A DNA stretch of 10,033 nt from positions 1-10,033 of the forward strand of contig DGUE01000120.1 of assembly GCA_002393895.1 (NCBI GenBank), given 5' to 3'. Position 1 is the stretch's first letter. Each line of letters starts with the position of its first letter. Origin of the DNA: Bacteroidales bacterium UBA4318 (lineage in GTDB: Bacteria; Bacteroidota; Bacteroidia; Bacteroidales; UBA932). Positions 1 through 7,160 of this stretch are shown here, in pieces. The notes under the pieces were generated by a model. The model worked only from the letters and a program-made list of their open reading frames with translations. It was not told the origin of the DNA and made no database searches. The translations under genes and the position numbers were made by a program.

Positions 1-1099
1 ATTCAACCTTGCCTTCTCCGGTCACTTTTGCAGGGTAGTTGTTGGCCGTGCGCTCCTTCTTCATCACCTGGATGTCATCCGGGTCGATGTAGAGCATGAC
101 CTCGCTGCCTACTGGATAGGGGTCGTAGTCCTGGATCATCAGTTCGTATCCGGTGTCGGTATCGACCCACATCTCGTAGTGTACACCCTTGAATGTGCAG
201 GAGTTGACCTTGGCGGTGAACTGGCACTTGGCAGGGTCGGTGGTGAAGTAGATGTCCTCCGGACGCACTACCACATCTACCGGAACATCCTCGCCGAATC
301 CTTCGTCCACGCAGTCGAACTCGTGCTTGATGAAGGCTACGCGGCGGTCGCGCAGCATCCTGCCTTTCAGAATGTTGCTCTCGCCGATGAAATCCGCCAC
401 AAAAGCGTTTACGGGCTCGTTGTAGATGTCCGTAGGGGTGCCTATCTGCTGGATCTTGCCTTCGTTGATGACAACGATGGTGTCGCTCAGGGTAAGGGCT
501 TCTTCCTGATCGTGCGTTACATATATAAATGTTATGCCAAGCTTGCGGTGCATTTCCTTAAGCTCGATCTGCATGTCCTTGCGCATCTTGAGGTCCAGGG
601 CGGCAAGGGGCTCATCGAGAAGCAGCACCTTGGGCTGGTTGACGATTGCCCTTGCTATGGCGATACGCTGCTGCTGGCCACCGGAGAGGGTCTCTACATC
701 GCGGTCTTCATAATCTGACATCGCCACAAGCTTGAGCACCTTGCGGACGCGCTTGTCTATCTCTTCTTCCGGAGTCTTCTTCAACTTGAGGCCGAAAGCG
801 ATGTTATCGTAGACGTCCAAATGCGGGAAGAGGGCATAGCGCTGGAAAACGGTGTTGAGCGGGCGCTCGTGAGGAGGCACTCCGGCAATATCCTTGCCGT
901 CCAGCAGGATGCTGCCTTCGTCGGGCTGCAGGAATCCAGCGATCATGCGCAGCAGGGTAGTCTTGCCGCATCCGGAAGGCCCCAGGAGCGTCAGGAACTC
1001 GCCGCGGCGCACATACAGATTGATGTCGTCGAGCACTTTCTTGTCGCCGAAGGACTTGCTGAGGTGCTCAATGTTGATGATCCGTTCTTCGCGAGCCAT
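1..1099 (-). CDS. potA: Spermidine/putrescine ABC transporter ATP-binding protein PotA (3' end off the window)
   Basis: This is the cytoplasmic ATPase that powers polyamine import together with PotB, PotC and PotD. Reading the minus strand from ATG at 1099 gives 366 codons with no stop before the left edge. Visible motifs are Walker [10 protein letters not shown] (residues 40-48), the Q-loop (Q86), the ABC signature LSGGQQQR (138-145), Walker B VLLLDEP (158-164) and the switch His196. A TOBE-like C-terminal region follows from about residue 240, including VVVRPEDI (277-284). This order and the near-complete length fit the PotA/CysA/FbpC importer ATPases, and PotA is the best match. The start is set by the TAATG overlap with the upstream barrel gene, which implies cotranscription and probably coupled translation. 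potBCD would be expected to the left but is not visible. A different substrate for this importer class cannot be excluded. Confidence 0.88.
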   Translation of the reverse strand, partial: MAREERIINIEHLSKSFGDKKVLDDINLYVRRGEFLTLLGPSGCGKTTLLRMIAGFLQPDEGSILLDGKDIAGVPPHERPLNTVFQRYALFPHLDVYDNIAFGLKLKKTPEEEIDKRVRKVLKLVAMSDYEDRDVETLSGGQQQRIAIARAIVNQPKVLLLDEPLAALDLKMRKDMQIELKEMHRKLGITFIYVTHDQEEALTLSDTIVVINEGKIQQIGTPTDIYNEPVNAFVADFIGESNILKGRMLRDRRVAFIKHEFDCVDEGFGEDVPVDVVVRPEDIYFTTDPAKCQFTAKVNSCTFKGVHYEMWVDTDTGYELMIQDYDPYPVGSEVMLYIDPDDIQVMKKERTANNYPAKVTGEGKVE

Positions 1100-2121
1100 T
1101 ATTTCAGAGAGAAGTTGAGATAATAAACTGCGCCGATTGTTGCAGCGAACAAGTTATCGTCGTGGCGGTATCCGGTTGCAAAATGAAGCCTGAGGGACTC
1201 GGTGGGGAACCAATGGCCGTCGAGCCCTATGACCAGATCCTTATTGTTGGTTTCAGTTGCAAACTCTCCGCCTATGCGGGCTGTAATCTGGAAATTCTCC
1301 TTGGGGGAGAAGATGATGGAGGGGATAACGGTATAACCCTTTGCAAGAGCTTCCATTTCGTCTCCAACGGCATTGTAGGCGTCCAAACCAACGGTGAAGC
1401 TGTCGTCCAGGGCATAGCGCTGGCCGAGTGAAACCAGAGGAATGTACTCTCCGGGAGCGCTCTGGGTTGCATTGACACTCCAGATATTGGAGAAGTTTCC
1501 GTATTCTCCGCGCCATTCGAGAGCATAGTTGAAAAGCTTGTTCTCCAGAGGCCTGTACTCGAAAGGCGAGGTTGTCATCTGCAGGGAAAGGGTCGTGTTC
1601 TCATCTTCATTTGCCCATTCCAGTTTTGCTCCCCACTGGTAAACCTGAAGGTTGTTCCAGAGGGTAGAATTCAGGAAAGAGTAGGACTCGAAATCGTATG
1701 CATCGAATTCGAATCCTCCGAAAGTCATGGACTGCTTACCCAGCGAAAGGCCGAAATTGCCGAAAGAAACGGTAGCATATGCCCAGTCAACCCAGTTGAC
1801 ATCGTCACATATACCAGTGTTCTTGTAGAGGGTTTTGATGGCATCTGTATCCAGTTTGCCACTGTCATTCAGGCCAAAGGAAGCCCAGTGATTGCATACA
1901 CTGAAAGAGAGCCAGGGAGTGATGTCACCTTCGAAAAGTGAATAGAGAGAAGAATCGCCGAATGTGAAATCGCCATCAAAATTGAGGTCCAACCTCGGAA
2001 TAACGGACAACCCGACACCCGTGCCGGCGTTGTCAGCCTCTGCCACGCGGACGTACTCCTGCGCGGTACCATGGAGGCAGAACAGCAAGGATGCTGCACA
2101 AACAACCAGGAATTTCTTCAT
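1099..2121 (-). CDS. Outer-membrane beta-barrel (porin-like) protein upstream of potA
   Basis: This 340-residue protein starts with a clear signal peptide (residues 1-20, [10 protein letters not shown] onward, probable cleavage TA|QE). There is no lipobox, so it should be exported as a soluble precursor. The mature part consists of alternating polar/hydrophobic segments rich in Tyr, Phe, Trp, Gly and Asn, separated by Asp/Gly/Asn turns, as expected of a transmembrane beta-barrel. The last strand is [11 protein letters not shown], which ends in Lys rather than the usual terminal aromatic residue. By my count the mature chain has about 42 acidic and 18 basic residues, so it is strongly acidic. 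Two cysteines (76 and 105) could form a disulfide. It is the first gene of an operon with potA, which suggests an outer-membrane entry pore for polyamines; that role is inference. I do not recognise a named family beyond porin-like. Confidence 0.8.
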   Translation of the reverse strand: MKKFLVVCAASLLFCLHGTAQEYVRVAEADNAGTGVGLSVIPRLDLNFDGDFTFGDSSLYSLFEGDITPWLSFSVCNHWASFGLNDSGKLDTDAIKTLYKNTGICDDVNWVDWAYATVSFGNFGLSLGKQSMTFGGFEFDAYDFESYSFLNSTLWNNLQVYQWGAKLEWANEDENTTLSLQMTTSPFEYRPLENKLFNYALEWRGEYGNFSNIWSVNATQSAPGEYIPLVSLGQRYALDDSFTVGLDAYNAVGDEMEALAKGYTVIPSIIFSPKENFQITARIGGEFATETNNKDLVIGLDGHWFPTESLRLHFATGYRHDDNLFAATIGAVYYLNFSLK

Positions 2122-2158
2122 TTCTACACATAAAAAGAGTTTAGTTCAACAATGGGGG

Positions 2159-2166
2159 CAAAGGTA
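2159..2166 (-). promoter_or_regulatory. Bacteroidota-type -7 box for the porin-potA operon
   Basis: The minus strand reads TACCTTTG, a match to TAnnTTTG, the -7 element of the Bacteroidota primary sigma factor. It lies about 38 bases upstream of the ATG at 2121, inside an A/T-rich patch. I see no convincing TTG element at the -33 position. The short A-rich leader has no Shine-Dalgarno sequence, which is normal for this phylum. Confidence 0.55.
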
Positions 2167-2187
2167 AAAAAAATAATCTATTTTTTG

Positions 2188-2195
2188 TATCTTTG
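2188..2195 (+). promoter_or_regulatory. Bacteroidota-type -7 box for the nucleoside kinase gene
   Basis: The plus strand reads TATCTTTG, a full match to TAnnTTTG, preceded by a T run. It lies only 18 bases before the ATG at 2214, so the predicted leader is roughly 10-15 nucleotides. It faces away from the -7 box at 2159-2166, making a compact divergent promoter. No clear -33 TTG is visible. Confidence 0.6.
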
Positions 2196-2213
2196 TCCGT
2201 TACAAATTGCACG

Positions 2214-3884
2214 ATGATTCAAGTCTATTGCAAAAACACCGGCACCACCAAGGCTTTCAGGGAGGGGACCACGCTCCTGGACATGCTGCCGGAGTTCGAG
2301 TTCGAAAAGCCGTATCCTATTGTATCTGCGAAGGTTAACAATGTTTCCCAGGGGCTGAAGTTCAGGGTATACAACAGCCGCACCGTGGAGTTCTGCGATG
2401 CCACTGTCGCCAGCGGAATGCGCGTATATATACGGTCGCTATGCTTCCTTCTCTGCAAAGTCTCCAAGGATGTTTTCCGCGGCAGCCGCATCACTATCGA
2501 GCATCCTATCTCGCATGGCTATTTCTGTGAACTGCACAAGCAGGATGGGACTGCGGTAACCCAGGAAGATGTGGACAGACTCAAGGCCAAGATGAGGAAT
2601 TTGGTGGAGAAGAACCAGCCCTTCCACCGTTTCGAGGCTCCCATCGAGCAGGTGATAGAGATCATGCACAAGATAGGTGCGGAAGACAAGGTCAAACTCC
2701 TCGAAACCAGCGGCCAGGTCTACATGGACTATTATTCCCTCGGAAAGACAAAAGACTATTATTATGGCCGTCTGGTGCCTTCTACCGGCTTCCTCACAAA
2801 CTGGGACCTTCGCCTCTACCATGGAGGCATGCTGCTGATCGGCCCCAGCAAGCATAACCCTTTGAAACTGGCCCCCTACGTGGACCAGCCCAAGACCTTC
2901 CGCATGTTCTCCGAGAACCACAAGTGGAACGAAATCATGGGCCTGAGTACGGTGGGAGACCTTAACAAGAGCCTTCTGGCCGGCAACGGCACGGATCTTA
3001 TCCAGATTGCAGAGGCCCTTCAGGAAAAGAAAATCGTTAAGATGGCGGAGGATATCCACAGGCGCTACTGCGGCAAGAACAAGGTCCGCCTGGTGCTCAT
3101 CACCGGCCCTTCCAGTTCGGGTAAGACAACCGTTTCCAAGCGTCTTGCGGTCCAGTTGAAAGCCTGTGGGCTGAGGCCCCTCACTTTCAGCACTGACGAT
3201 TACTTTGTGGACAGGGACAAAACGCCCCTTCTTCCCGACGGCACCCCTGATTTCGACAATTTCGATACTGTGGACCACAAGGCCCTGGAAAAGGATCTGA
3301 TCCGAATCCTTGCGGGCAATGAGGTAGAAGTGCCGGAGTTCAACTTTACCACTGGAAAACGGGAGTACAACGGCAAGAAACTGAAGCTGGCTCCGGGAAG
3401 CATCGTGGTGCTCGAAGGCATCCATGCGCTCAATCCCAAACTGACAGCACACATTTCACACCGCATCAAATACCGCATCTTCATTTCCACTCTCACCGGC
3501 ATTGCCCTGGATGACCATAACTGCATCCCTACCAGCGACAACAGGCTTCTGCGCCGCATTGTGAGGGACTATAACAAGGGCGCTTTCACCGCCCGTCAGA
3601 CCATCAGCCAGTGGCCCAAGGTGCGTGCGGCTGAAGACCAGTGGATATATCCATATCAGGAGAAGGCGGATGTGATGTTCAATTCGGCATATCTGGTTGA
3701 ATTCGCGGTTCTGCGGAATCACGCCGAACCTATACTTTCCAGCGTGCCGAAGAACTGCCCGGAATATGCAGAGGCACACAGGCTGCTAAAGTTCATCCAC
3801 TATTTTGTGCCCGTGCCGGACAACGAAATACCGCCCACTTCACTCTTGCGCGAGTTCGTAGGCGGCAGTTCGTTCAAGTATTAG
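2214..3884 (+). CDS. Nucleoside (uridine-type) kinase with N-terminal TGS / ThrRS-editing-like region
   Basis: The protein has 556 residues. Residues 1-75 resemble a TGS/ubiquitin-like fold. Residues about 80-240 resemble the second additional domain of threonyl-tRNA synthetase, with IEHPISHGYFCEL at 95-107. From about residue 285 there is a P-loop kinase of the uridine kinase/phosphoribulokinase family: Walker A GPSSSGKT (298-305), STDDYF (326-331), VLEGIHALN (399-407) and an Arg-rich lid region with SDNRLLRRIVRDYN (441-454). The kinase half should phosphorylate a nucleoside such as uridine or cytidine using NTP; the exact substrate is not visible. Fused proteins of this length are typical of Bacteroidota and some other anaerobes. 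I chose ATG 2214 because the alternative in-frame TTG at 2193 lies inside the -7 box. It is monocistronic and convergent with queF, with 2 bases between the stop codons. Confidence 0.9.
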   Translation: MIQVYCKNTGTTKAFREGTTLLDMLPEFEFEKPYPIVSAKVNNVSQGLKFRVYNSRTVEFCDATVASGMRVYIRSLCFLLCKVSKDVFRGSRITIEHPISHGYFCELHKQDGTAVTQEDVDRLKAKMRNLVEKNQPFHRFEAPIEQVIEIMHKIGAEDKVKLLETSGQVYMDYYSLGKTKDYYYGRLVPSTGFLTNWDLRLYHGGMLLIGPSKHNPLKLAPYVDQPKTFRMFSENHKWNEIMGLSTVGDLNKSLLAGNGTDLIQIAEALQEKKIVKMAEDIHRRYCGKNKVRLVLITGPSSSGKTTVSKRLAVQLKACGLRPLTFSTDDYFVDRDKTPLLPDGTPDFDNFDTVDHKALEKDLIRILAGNEVEVPEFNFTTGKREYNGKKLKLAPGSIVVLEGIHALNPKLTAHISHRIKYRIFISTLTGIALDDHNCIPTSDNRLLRRIVRDYNKGAFTARQTISQWPKVRAAEDQWIYPYQEKADVMFNSAYLVEFAVLRNHAEPILSSVPKNCPEYAEAHRLLKFIHYFVPVPDNEIPPTSLLREFVGGSSFKY

Positions 3885-3886
3885 AC

Positions 3887-4345
3887 TTATTCCCTTTCAG
3901 AGAGGCGCTTTTCCGCAAGCGCCTCATATTTTGTGCCGGGGCGTCCGTAGTTGCAGTAAGGATGTATGCTGATGCCCCCGCGGGGGGTGAAGAGGCCGGT
4001 GACCTCGATGTAGCGCGGATCCATCAACTTGATAAGGTCCTTCATGATGATATTAACGCAGTCTTCGTGGAAGGCGCCATGATTACGGAAACTGAACAGA
4101 TAGAGTTTCAGGCTCTTGCTCTCGACCATGCGCACGTCCGGAATATAAGAAATGCGTATCTCCGCGAAGTCCGGCTGTCCGGTAATAGGGCAGAGACTGG
4201 TGAATTCGGGGCAGTTGAAACGTACCCAGTAGTCGTTGCCCTGATGCTTGTTGACGAAGGTCTCGAGCACCTCCGGAGCATAGTCCTGTTTGTATTCGGT
4301 CTTATGGCCCAGCGACTGCAGGCCCTCATCTTTACGTGTATCCAT
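3887..4345 (-). CDS. queF: NADPH-dependent 7-cyano-7-deazaguanine reductase QueF (preQ0 to preQ1)
   Basis: QueF reduces the nitrile of preQ0 to the aminomethyl group of preQ1 with two NADPH, in the queuosine tRNA-modification pathway. The 152-residue length is that of the single-domain Bacillus-type enzyme. Key residues are visible: nucleophile Cys52 in [13 protein letters not shown] (48-60), general acid Asp59, the QueF signature ESKSLK (75-80) and His93-Glu94 in FHED. The spacing from Cys52 to Asp59 to His93/Glu94 matches the B. subtilis enzyme (Cys55, Asp62, His96, Glu97). I chose ATG 4345 (MDTRKDEG), one base after the stop of the upstream transporter gene, rather than a longer in-frame start at 4393 inside that gene. 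The pair forms a preQ0 import/reduction operon. The 3' end also contains, antisense, the likely terminator of the nucleoside kinase gene. Confidence 0.96.
   Translation of the reverse strand: MDTRKDEGLQSLGHKTEYKQDYAPEVLETFVNKHQGNDYWVRFNCPEFTSLCPITGQPDFAEIRISYIPDVRMVESKSLKLYLFSFRNHGAFHEDCVNIIMKDLIKLMDPRYIEVTGLFTPRGGISIHPYCNYGRPGTKYEALAEKRLSERE
3902..3933 (+). terminator. Probable intrinsic terminator of the nucleoside kinase gene, embedded in queF
   Basis: A perfect 9-base-pair inverted repeat (GAGGCGCTT, loop TTCCGC, AAGCGCCTC) occupies 3902-3925. It starts 17 bases after the kinase stop codon, and the plus strand continues ATATTTTG, a modest U-rich tail. The repeat lies entirely inside the last codons of queF on the other strand. 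Read on the minus strand, no T tract follows it, so it is oriented to stop plus-strand transcription. Confidence 0.6.
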
Positions 4346-4346
4346 A

Positions 4347-5030
4347 TTATTGAATGTCAGCCAGTTTGAAAGGATTATAGGAGATGCCTTCATCGAAAAC
4401 GTCGATGCCTTCGGAGGCTTTTACCCTGCGCACTACATAAGAAGTGACAGGCAGTATAACTATCTCGTAGATTACCTTGAAACTCACTTGGAACAGCATC
4501 ATTGTTCCCAGCACTTTCATAGGGGTGCCGAAGAATGCGATGGGCATGAATATCATTGAGTCCAGGACTTCGCCGGCAAGCGAAGAGAGGATAGCCCTCA
4601 GGCCGAAGCGGCGGCCTTTGTCTGCAATCTTCATCTTGCTCATAACCAGAGCGTTCATTGTGGAGCCGGCCAGGAATGCCAGAAGTGAAGCAAAGGCCAC
4701 CCTGGGCGCCATATTGAACATGTAATCGAAGTGTTCGCCACCATCCCAGAAGGATGCAGAAGGGAGCCAGACAACCAGCTGCCCGAGCAGCACCACCAGC
4801 AGATTTGCCAGAAAGGCTGTCCAGATAACCAGACGTGCTTTCCTGTACCCCCAGACTTCGGTAAGGCAGTCATTCAGTATATAGGAAATGGGGAAGATGA
4901 TCACTGCACCGGGGAGGTTTATACCCCAGCCCAGGGAGAAGATCTTGGTTGCAAATAAATTTGATGTAATGAGGCAGACGGTGAACGCCACTGCCATCAG
5001 CAGGAATGTTGTAGAGTACTTTTCTTTCAT
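4347..5030 (-). CDS. yhhQ: YhhQ-family queuosine precursor transporter (VUT / DUF165 family)
   Basis: This is a 227-residue polytopic inner-membrane protein with about six hydrophobic segments (roughly residues 8-30, 40-55, 67-90, 109-128, 145-168 and 175-200). It carries the family-type motif [20 protein letters not shown] (46-65) and the helix with [14 protein letters not shown] (121-134). Members of the family import preQ0 or preQ1 for queuosine synthesis, which fits the queF gene starting one base after its stop. ATG 5030 is chosen because a longer frame beginning at 5087 would start within the -7 box at 5085-5092 and add a non-hydrophobic, non-conserved head. The ~50-base leader may carry a preQ1-sensing RNA. 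Energy coupling cannot be seen from sequence. Confidence 0.92.
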   Translation of the reverse strand: MKEKYSTTFLLMAVAFTVCLITSNLFATKIFSLGWGINLPGAVIIFPISYILNDCLTEVWGYRKARLVIWTAFLANLLVVLLGQLVVWLPSASFWDGGEHFDYMFNMAPRVAFASLLAFLAGSTMNALVMSKMKIADKGRRFGLRAILSSLAGEVLDSMIFMPIAFFGTPMKVLGTMMLFQVSFKVIYEIVILPVTSYVVRRVKASEGIDVFDEGISYNPFKLADIQ

Positions 5031-5034
5031 TGTT

Positions 5035-5063
5035 GCAGTTTTTATAGTGGTGCCTGTTACACT
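5035..5063 (-). promoter_or_regulatory. Candidate minimal preQ1-I-like riboswitch in the yhhQ-queF leader
   Basis: Read on the minus strand, this leader can fold like the preQ1-I aptamer. A 4-bp stem P1 pairs AGUG (5063-5060) with CACU (5049-5046). It encloses a loop with CACC-like sequence and a C (5050) where the ligand-pairing cytosine would sit. An A-rich tail AUAAAAA (5045-5039) follows directly. The tail ends in CUG (5038-5036), complementary to loop bases CAG (5056-5054), giving the H-type pseudoknot. The known B. subtilis aptamer has a 5-bp P1, CACC, AUAAAAAACUA and a UAG/CUA pseudoknot, so the order is the same but P1 and loop 2 are shorter. The pseudoknot ends 5 bases before the ATG, suiting translational control. 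The conserved 5' GGUUC is absent from this position. This is a hypothesis supported by gene context. Confidence 0.35.
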
Positions 5064-5084
5064 TGATTCTCGCGAACCTCGCCG

Positions 5085-5092
5085 CAAAGATA
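5085..5092 (-). promoter_or_regulatory. Bacteroidota-type -7 box for the yhhQ-queF operon
   Basis: The minus strand reads TATCTTTG, a full match to TAnnTTTG, downstream of an A-rich run. Transcription would start near 5078-5081 and give a leader of about 50 nucleotides before ATG 5030. No obvious -33 TTG is present. Confidence 0.6.
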
Positions 5093-5105
5093 CAACTTTT
5101 TTTAT

Positions 5106-5113
5106 TACATTTG
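5106..5113 (+). promoter_or_regulatory. Bacteroidota-type -7 box for the alcohol dehydrogenase gene
   Basis: The plus strand reads TACATTTG, matching TAnnTTTG, 26 bases before ATG 5140. It is back-to-back with the yhhQ -7 box, 13 bases apart, so the two promoters share the intervening T/A run. Confidence 0.55.
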
Positions 5114-5139
5114 CCTAGATAACCAACACACACATCGAA

Positions 5140-6288
5140 ATGACCGATTTCCACTTTTACACCCCAACCGAAATAATTTTCGGCAAGTCTTCCGAAGAGC
5201 AGTTGAGCGGGCTTCTCAAAAAATACGGGGCCGGCAAGGTCCTTATTCATTATGGAGGCGGAAGTGCCGAACGCAGCGGTCTTCTTCTGAAGATACGCAC
5301 CATGCTAGATGCTGCCTCGATCCCCTTTGTGGAATTGGGCGGAGTCGTTCCGAATCCCCGTCTTTCCCTGGTGAGGAAGGGGATAGAGCTGTGCAGGGCC
5401 GAAGGGGTTGATTTCATACTGGCTGTCGGCGGCGGAAGCGTTATCGATTCTTCTAAAGGAATAGGCTACGGACTGGCCTACGATGGTGATGTATGGGACT
5501 TTTTCGATGCGAAAGCAAAGCCTGCAGGAGCCGTGCCCGTGGGTGTTGTCTTAACTATTCCGGCTTCCGGAAGCGAAATGTCCGACAGCACAGTCCTTAC
5601 CAATGACGAGCTCGAACTCAAGCGCGGCTGCAACAGCGATTTCTGCCGGCCCAGGTTTGCAATCATGAACCCCGAGCGCACATATACCCTTCCGGCATTC
5701 CAGACAGCCTGCGGGGTCACTGATATACTTATGCATACCCTGGAACGCTATTTCAGCAAGACTCATCTGGATATCACCGATGCAGTAGCCGAAGGCCTGC
5801 TTCGCACTGTTATGGAAGTGGGTAAGAAGGTGCTGGAAGATCCTTTCAACTATGAGTACCGCTCCACTATTATGTGGGCCGGAAGCCTTTCGCACAATGG
5901 CCTTACGGGATGCGGTGCCGTAGCAGATTTCGGTACCCATCGCCTCGAGCACGAACTCAGCACAATGTACGGGGTGGCCCACGGCGCCGGTCTGGCGGCA
6001 TTGTGGTGCAGCTGGGCGAAATATGTAATGAGTGAGGATCCCGCCCGCTTCGGGCAGTTCTCCGCAAATGTGCTGAGCGGGAAAGAGCCGCTGTCTGCCA
6101 TGACGGATTTTTTCCACAGCATAGGCATGCCCGCCACCATTCCCGAGCTCATAAGACGCAGGGCAACGGATGAAGAAATTGAAGTGATGGCCCTTAGGTG
6201 CAGCCGTGGCGGGGACTTCAAGGTCGGCAATTTCAAGGTTTTGGGCAAAAAAGAAATGCTCGACATCTACAAGATGGCGAATGAATGA
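5140..6288 (+). CDS. Iron-containing alcohol dehydrogenase (BDH/YqhD-like)
   Basis: This 382-residue group III alcohol dehydrogenase has the usual family length. The N-terminal nucleotide-binding half has GGGS at 39-42 and 97-100, followed by PASGSEMSDS (141-150), a family motif. The helical C-terminal half carries the metal ligands Asp195 and His199 in TDILMH, His267 in THRL and His281 in AHGAG, matching the spacing of Asp194/His198/His267/His281 in E. coli YqhD. The likely reaction is NAD(P)H-dependent reduction of butyraldehyde-like or other aldehydes to alcohols, in the cytoplasm. Its specificity is not readable. It has its own promoter and is followed by a gene with a separate -7 box, so it is probably monocistronic, although the gap is only 53 bases. 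The start is supported by the N-terminal FHFYTPTEIIFG, typical of the family. Confidence 0.95.
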   Translation: MTDFHFYTPTEIIFGKSSEEQLSGLLKKYGAGKVLIHYGGGSAERSGLLLKIRTMLDAASIPFVELGGVVPNPRLSLVRKGIELCRAEGVDFILAVGGGSVIDSSKGIGYGLAYDGDVWDFFDAKAKPAGAVPVGVVLTIPASGSEMSDSTVLTNDELELKRGCNSDFCRPRFAIMNPERTYTLPAFQTACGVTDILMHTLERYFSKTHLDITDAVAEGLLRTVMEVGKKVLEDPFNYEYRSTIMWAGSLSHNGLTGCGAVADFGTHRLEHELSTMYGVAHGAGLAALWCSWAKYVMSEDPARFGQFSANVLSGKEPLSAMTDFFHSIGMPATIPELIRRRATDEEIEVMALRCSRGGDFKVGNFKVLGKKEMLDIYKMANE

Positions 6289-6297
6289 TTTTTTTAT

Positions 6298-6305
6298 TAA
6301 ATTTG
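6298..6305 (+). promoter_or_regulatory. Bacteroidota-type -7 box for the coiled-coil/flavoprotein/flavodiiron operon
   Basis: The sequence TAAATTTG matches TAnnTTTG. It follows a T run just after the alcohol dehydrogenase stop and lies 36 bases before ATG 6342. No clear -33 TTG is visible. Confidence 0.5.
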
Positions 6306-6341
6306 CGAGGTTAAGAGGTAATTATTATTAATTATACCGAT

Positions 6342-7160
6342 ATGAAAAAAGTTATCTTCGTAGCAGCAATGCTGCTCTCCATCTCCGCCGGGGCTCAGAC
6401 CCTTGGCGAGCAGATGCTTTCTCAGGCTCAAAAGGGGCTGGATGAGGCACAGGCACGTTACACCGAGCAGGTAGCAATCAGCGAAAAGCAGATCGCAACC
6501 AGCCAGAAGACCATTAACGAGCTTAAACTTGTCCTTGCAAAAGACCAGTCTACCCTCGATCAGGCAAATGCCACCATCAAGGCTAAGAATGCTCTCAAGA
6601 AGACCAAGAAAGACACTTACAACGCACAGAAGAAGGCTTTCAAGGCCGACAAGACCATAACCGCAGACGAGCAGTACCAGCTCTCTCTCATCGAAGGCGA
6701 AGTCAGTGCAATCGATTCTGAAATCAAGTCCGACAAGGCTGCTGCTAAGAAACTGCAGGAGATTGTTGACAGGGACAAAAACCTCATCAAGAGCGAGGAA
6801 AGCAAGATTTCAGACAGCAAGAATGCAGTAAAGGCTTCCAAGAACGAGGTGGCTTCTGCAAAGAAGATGGTTGCCGCTGCCGAAAAGCAGATCAAGGCTG
6901 AGGCCAAGACCGCTGCCGCATCCGCAAAGGCTGCTACCAACCATGAGGTTGCAACCGAGATTCCTGAACCCGCAGAGAATCCCAACATCGCTCCTGTTAC
7001 CCAGCCTGAGCCTGTTGCAATGCCTGAGGAGCCCGTGGTAGCCCCTGAAGCTCCCGCAGTTCCCGAGCCTGTCGTAGTTCCTGAACCCGTGGCTGAGCCG
7101 GTTGCCCCCGCTGCTCCCGAAGTGGAACCTGTCGCTCCCGTTGTAGAGCCCGTTGCTTAA
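6342..7160 (+). CDS. Exported coiled-coil protein with Pro/Glu/Val/Ala-rich tail, function unknown
   Basis: I do not recognise a family for this 272-residue protein. Residues 1-18 form a signal peptide (MKKVIFVAAM onward, probable cleavage AGA|Q), with no lipobox. Residues about 22-192 are rich in Lys, Ala, Glu, Gln and Ser with heptad-like spacing and almost no aromatic residues, indicating a long alpha-helical coiled coil. Residues about 204-272 are a Pro/Glu/Val/Ala low-complexity tail with repeated PEPV- and EPVAP-like units that runs to the last residue, EPVA. The tail is likely extended and could span the periplasm or contact peptidoglycan; that is inference. There is no membrane anchor, catalytic motif or C-terminal domain after the tail. 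The gene ends in TAATAA and overlaps the next gene by 8 bases, so it is probably cotranscribed with the two redox genes. Low complexity makes homology assignment risky. Confidence 0.8.
   Translation: MKKVIFVAAMLLSISAGAQTLGEQMLSQAQKGLDEAQARYTEQVAISEKQIATSQKTINELKLVLAKDQSTLDQANATIKAKNALKKTKKDTYNAQKKAFKADKTITADEQYQLSLIEGEVSAIDSEIKSDKAAAKKLQEIVDRDKNLIKSEESKISDSKNAVKASKNEVASAKKMVAAAEKQIKAEAKTAAASAKAATNHEVATEIPEPAENPNIAPVTQPEPVAMPEEPVVAPEAPAVPEPVVVPEPVAEPVAPAAPEVEPVAPVVEPVA

Noticed and set aside
179..718. Open frame (179 codons) on the plus strand opposite potA
   Set aside because: It is antisense to a complete set of ABC ATPase motifs and has no independent support.
2439..3452. Long open frame (337 codons) antisense to the nucleoside kinase gene
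   Set aside because: The sense frame has clear kinase motifs. The antisense product has no recognisable domain and arises from codon bias on the other strand.
4346..4393. Upstream start for QueF at 4393, adding 16 residues
   Set aside because: The extension lies inside the yhhQ coding end. The ATG at 4345, one base after the yhhQ stop, gives the normal QueF length.
5072..5079. AGGUUCGC in the yhhQ leader as the conserved 5' part of a classical preQ1-I aptamer
   Set aside because: It resembles the AGGUUC signature, but no matching CCU-type strand precedes the A-rich tail. It lies at or next to the expected transcription start, so I treat it as coincidence or a small 5' hairpin (GCGA-GGT-TCGC).
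5031..5087. Upstream start for the YhhQ transporter at 5087
   Set aside because: That ATG is within the -7 promoter box, and the added residues are charged and unlike the family N-terminus.
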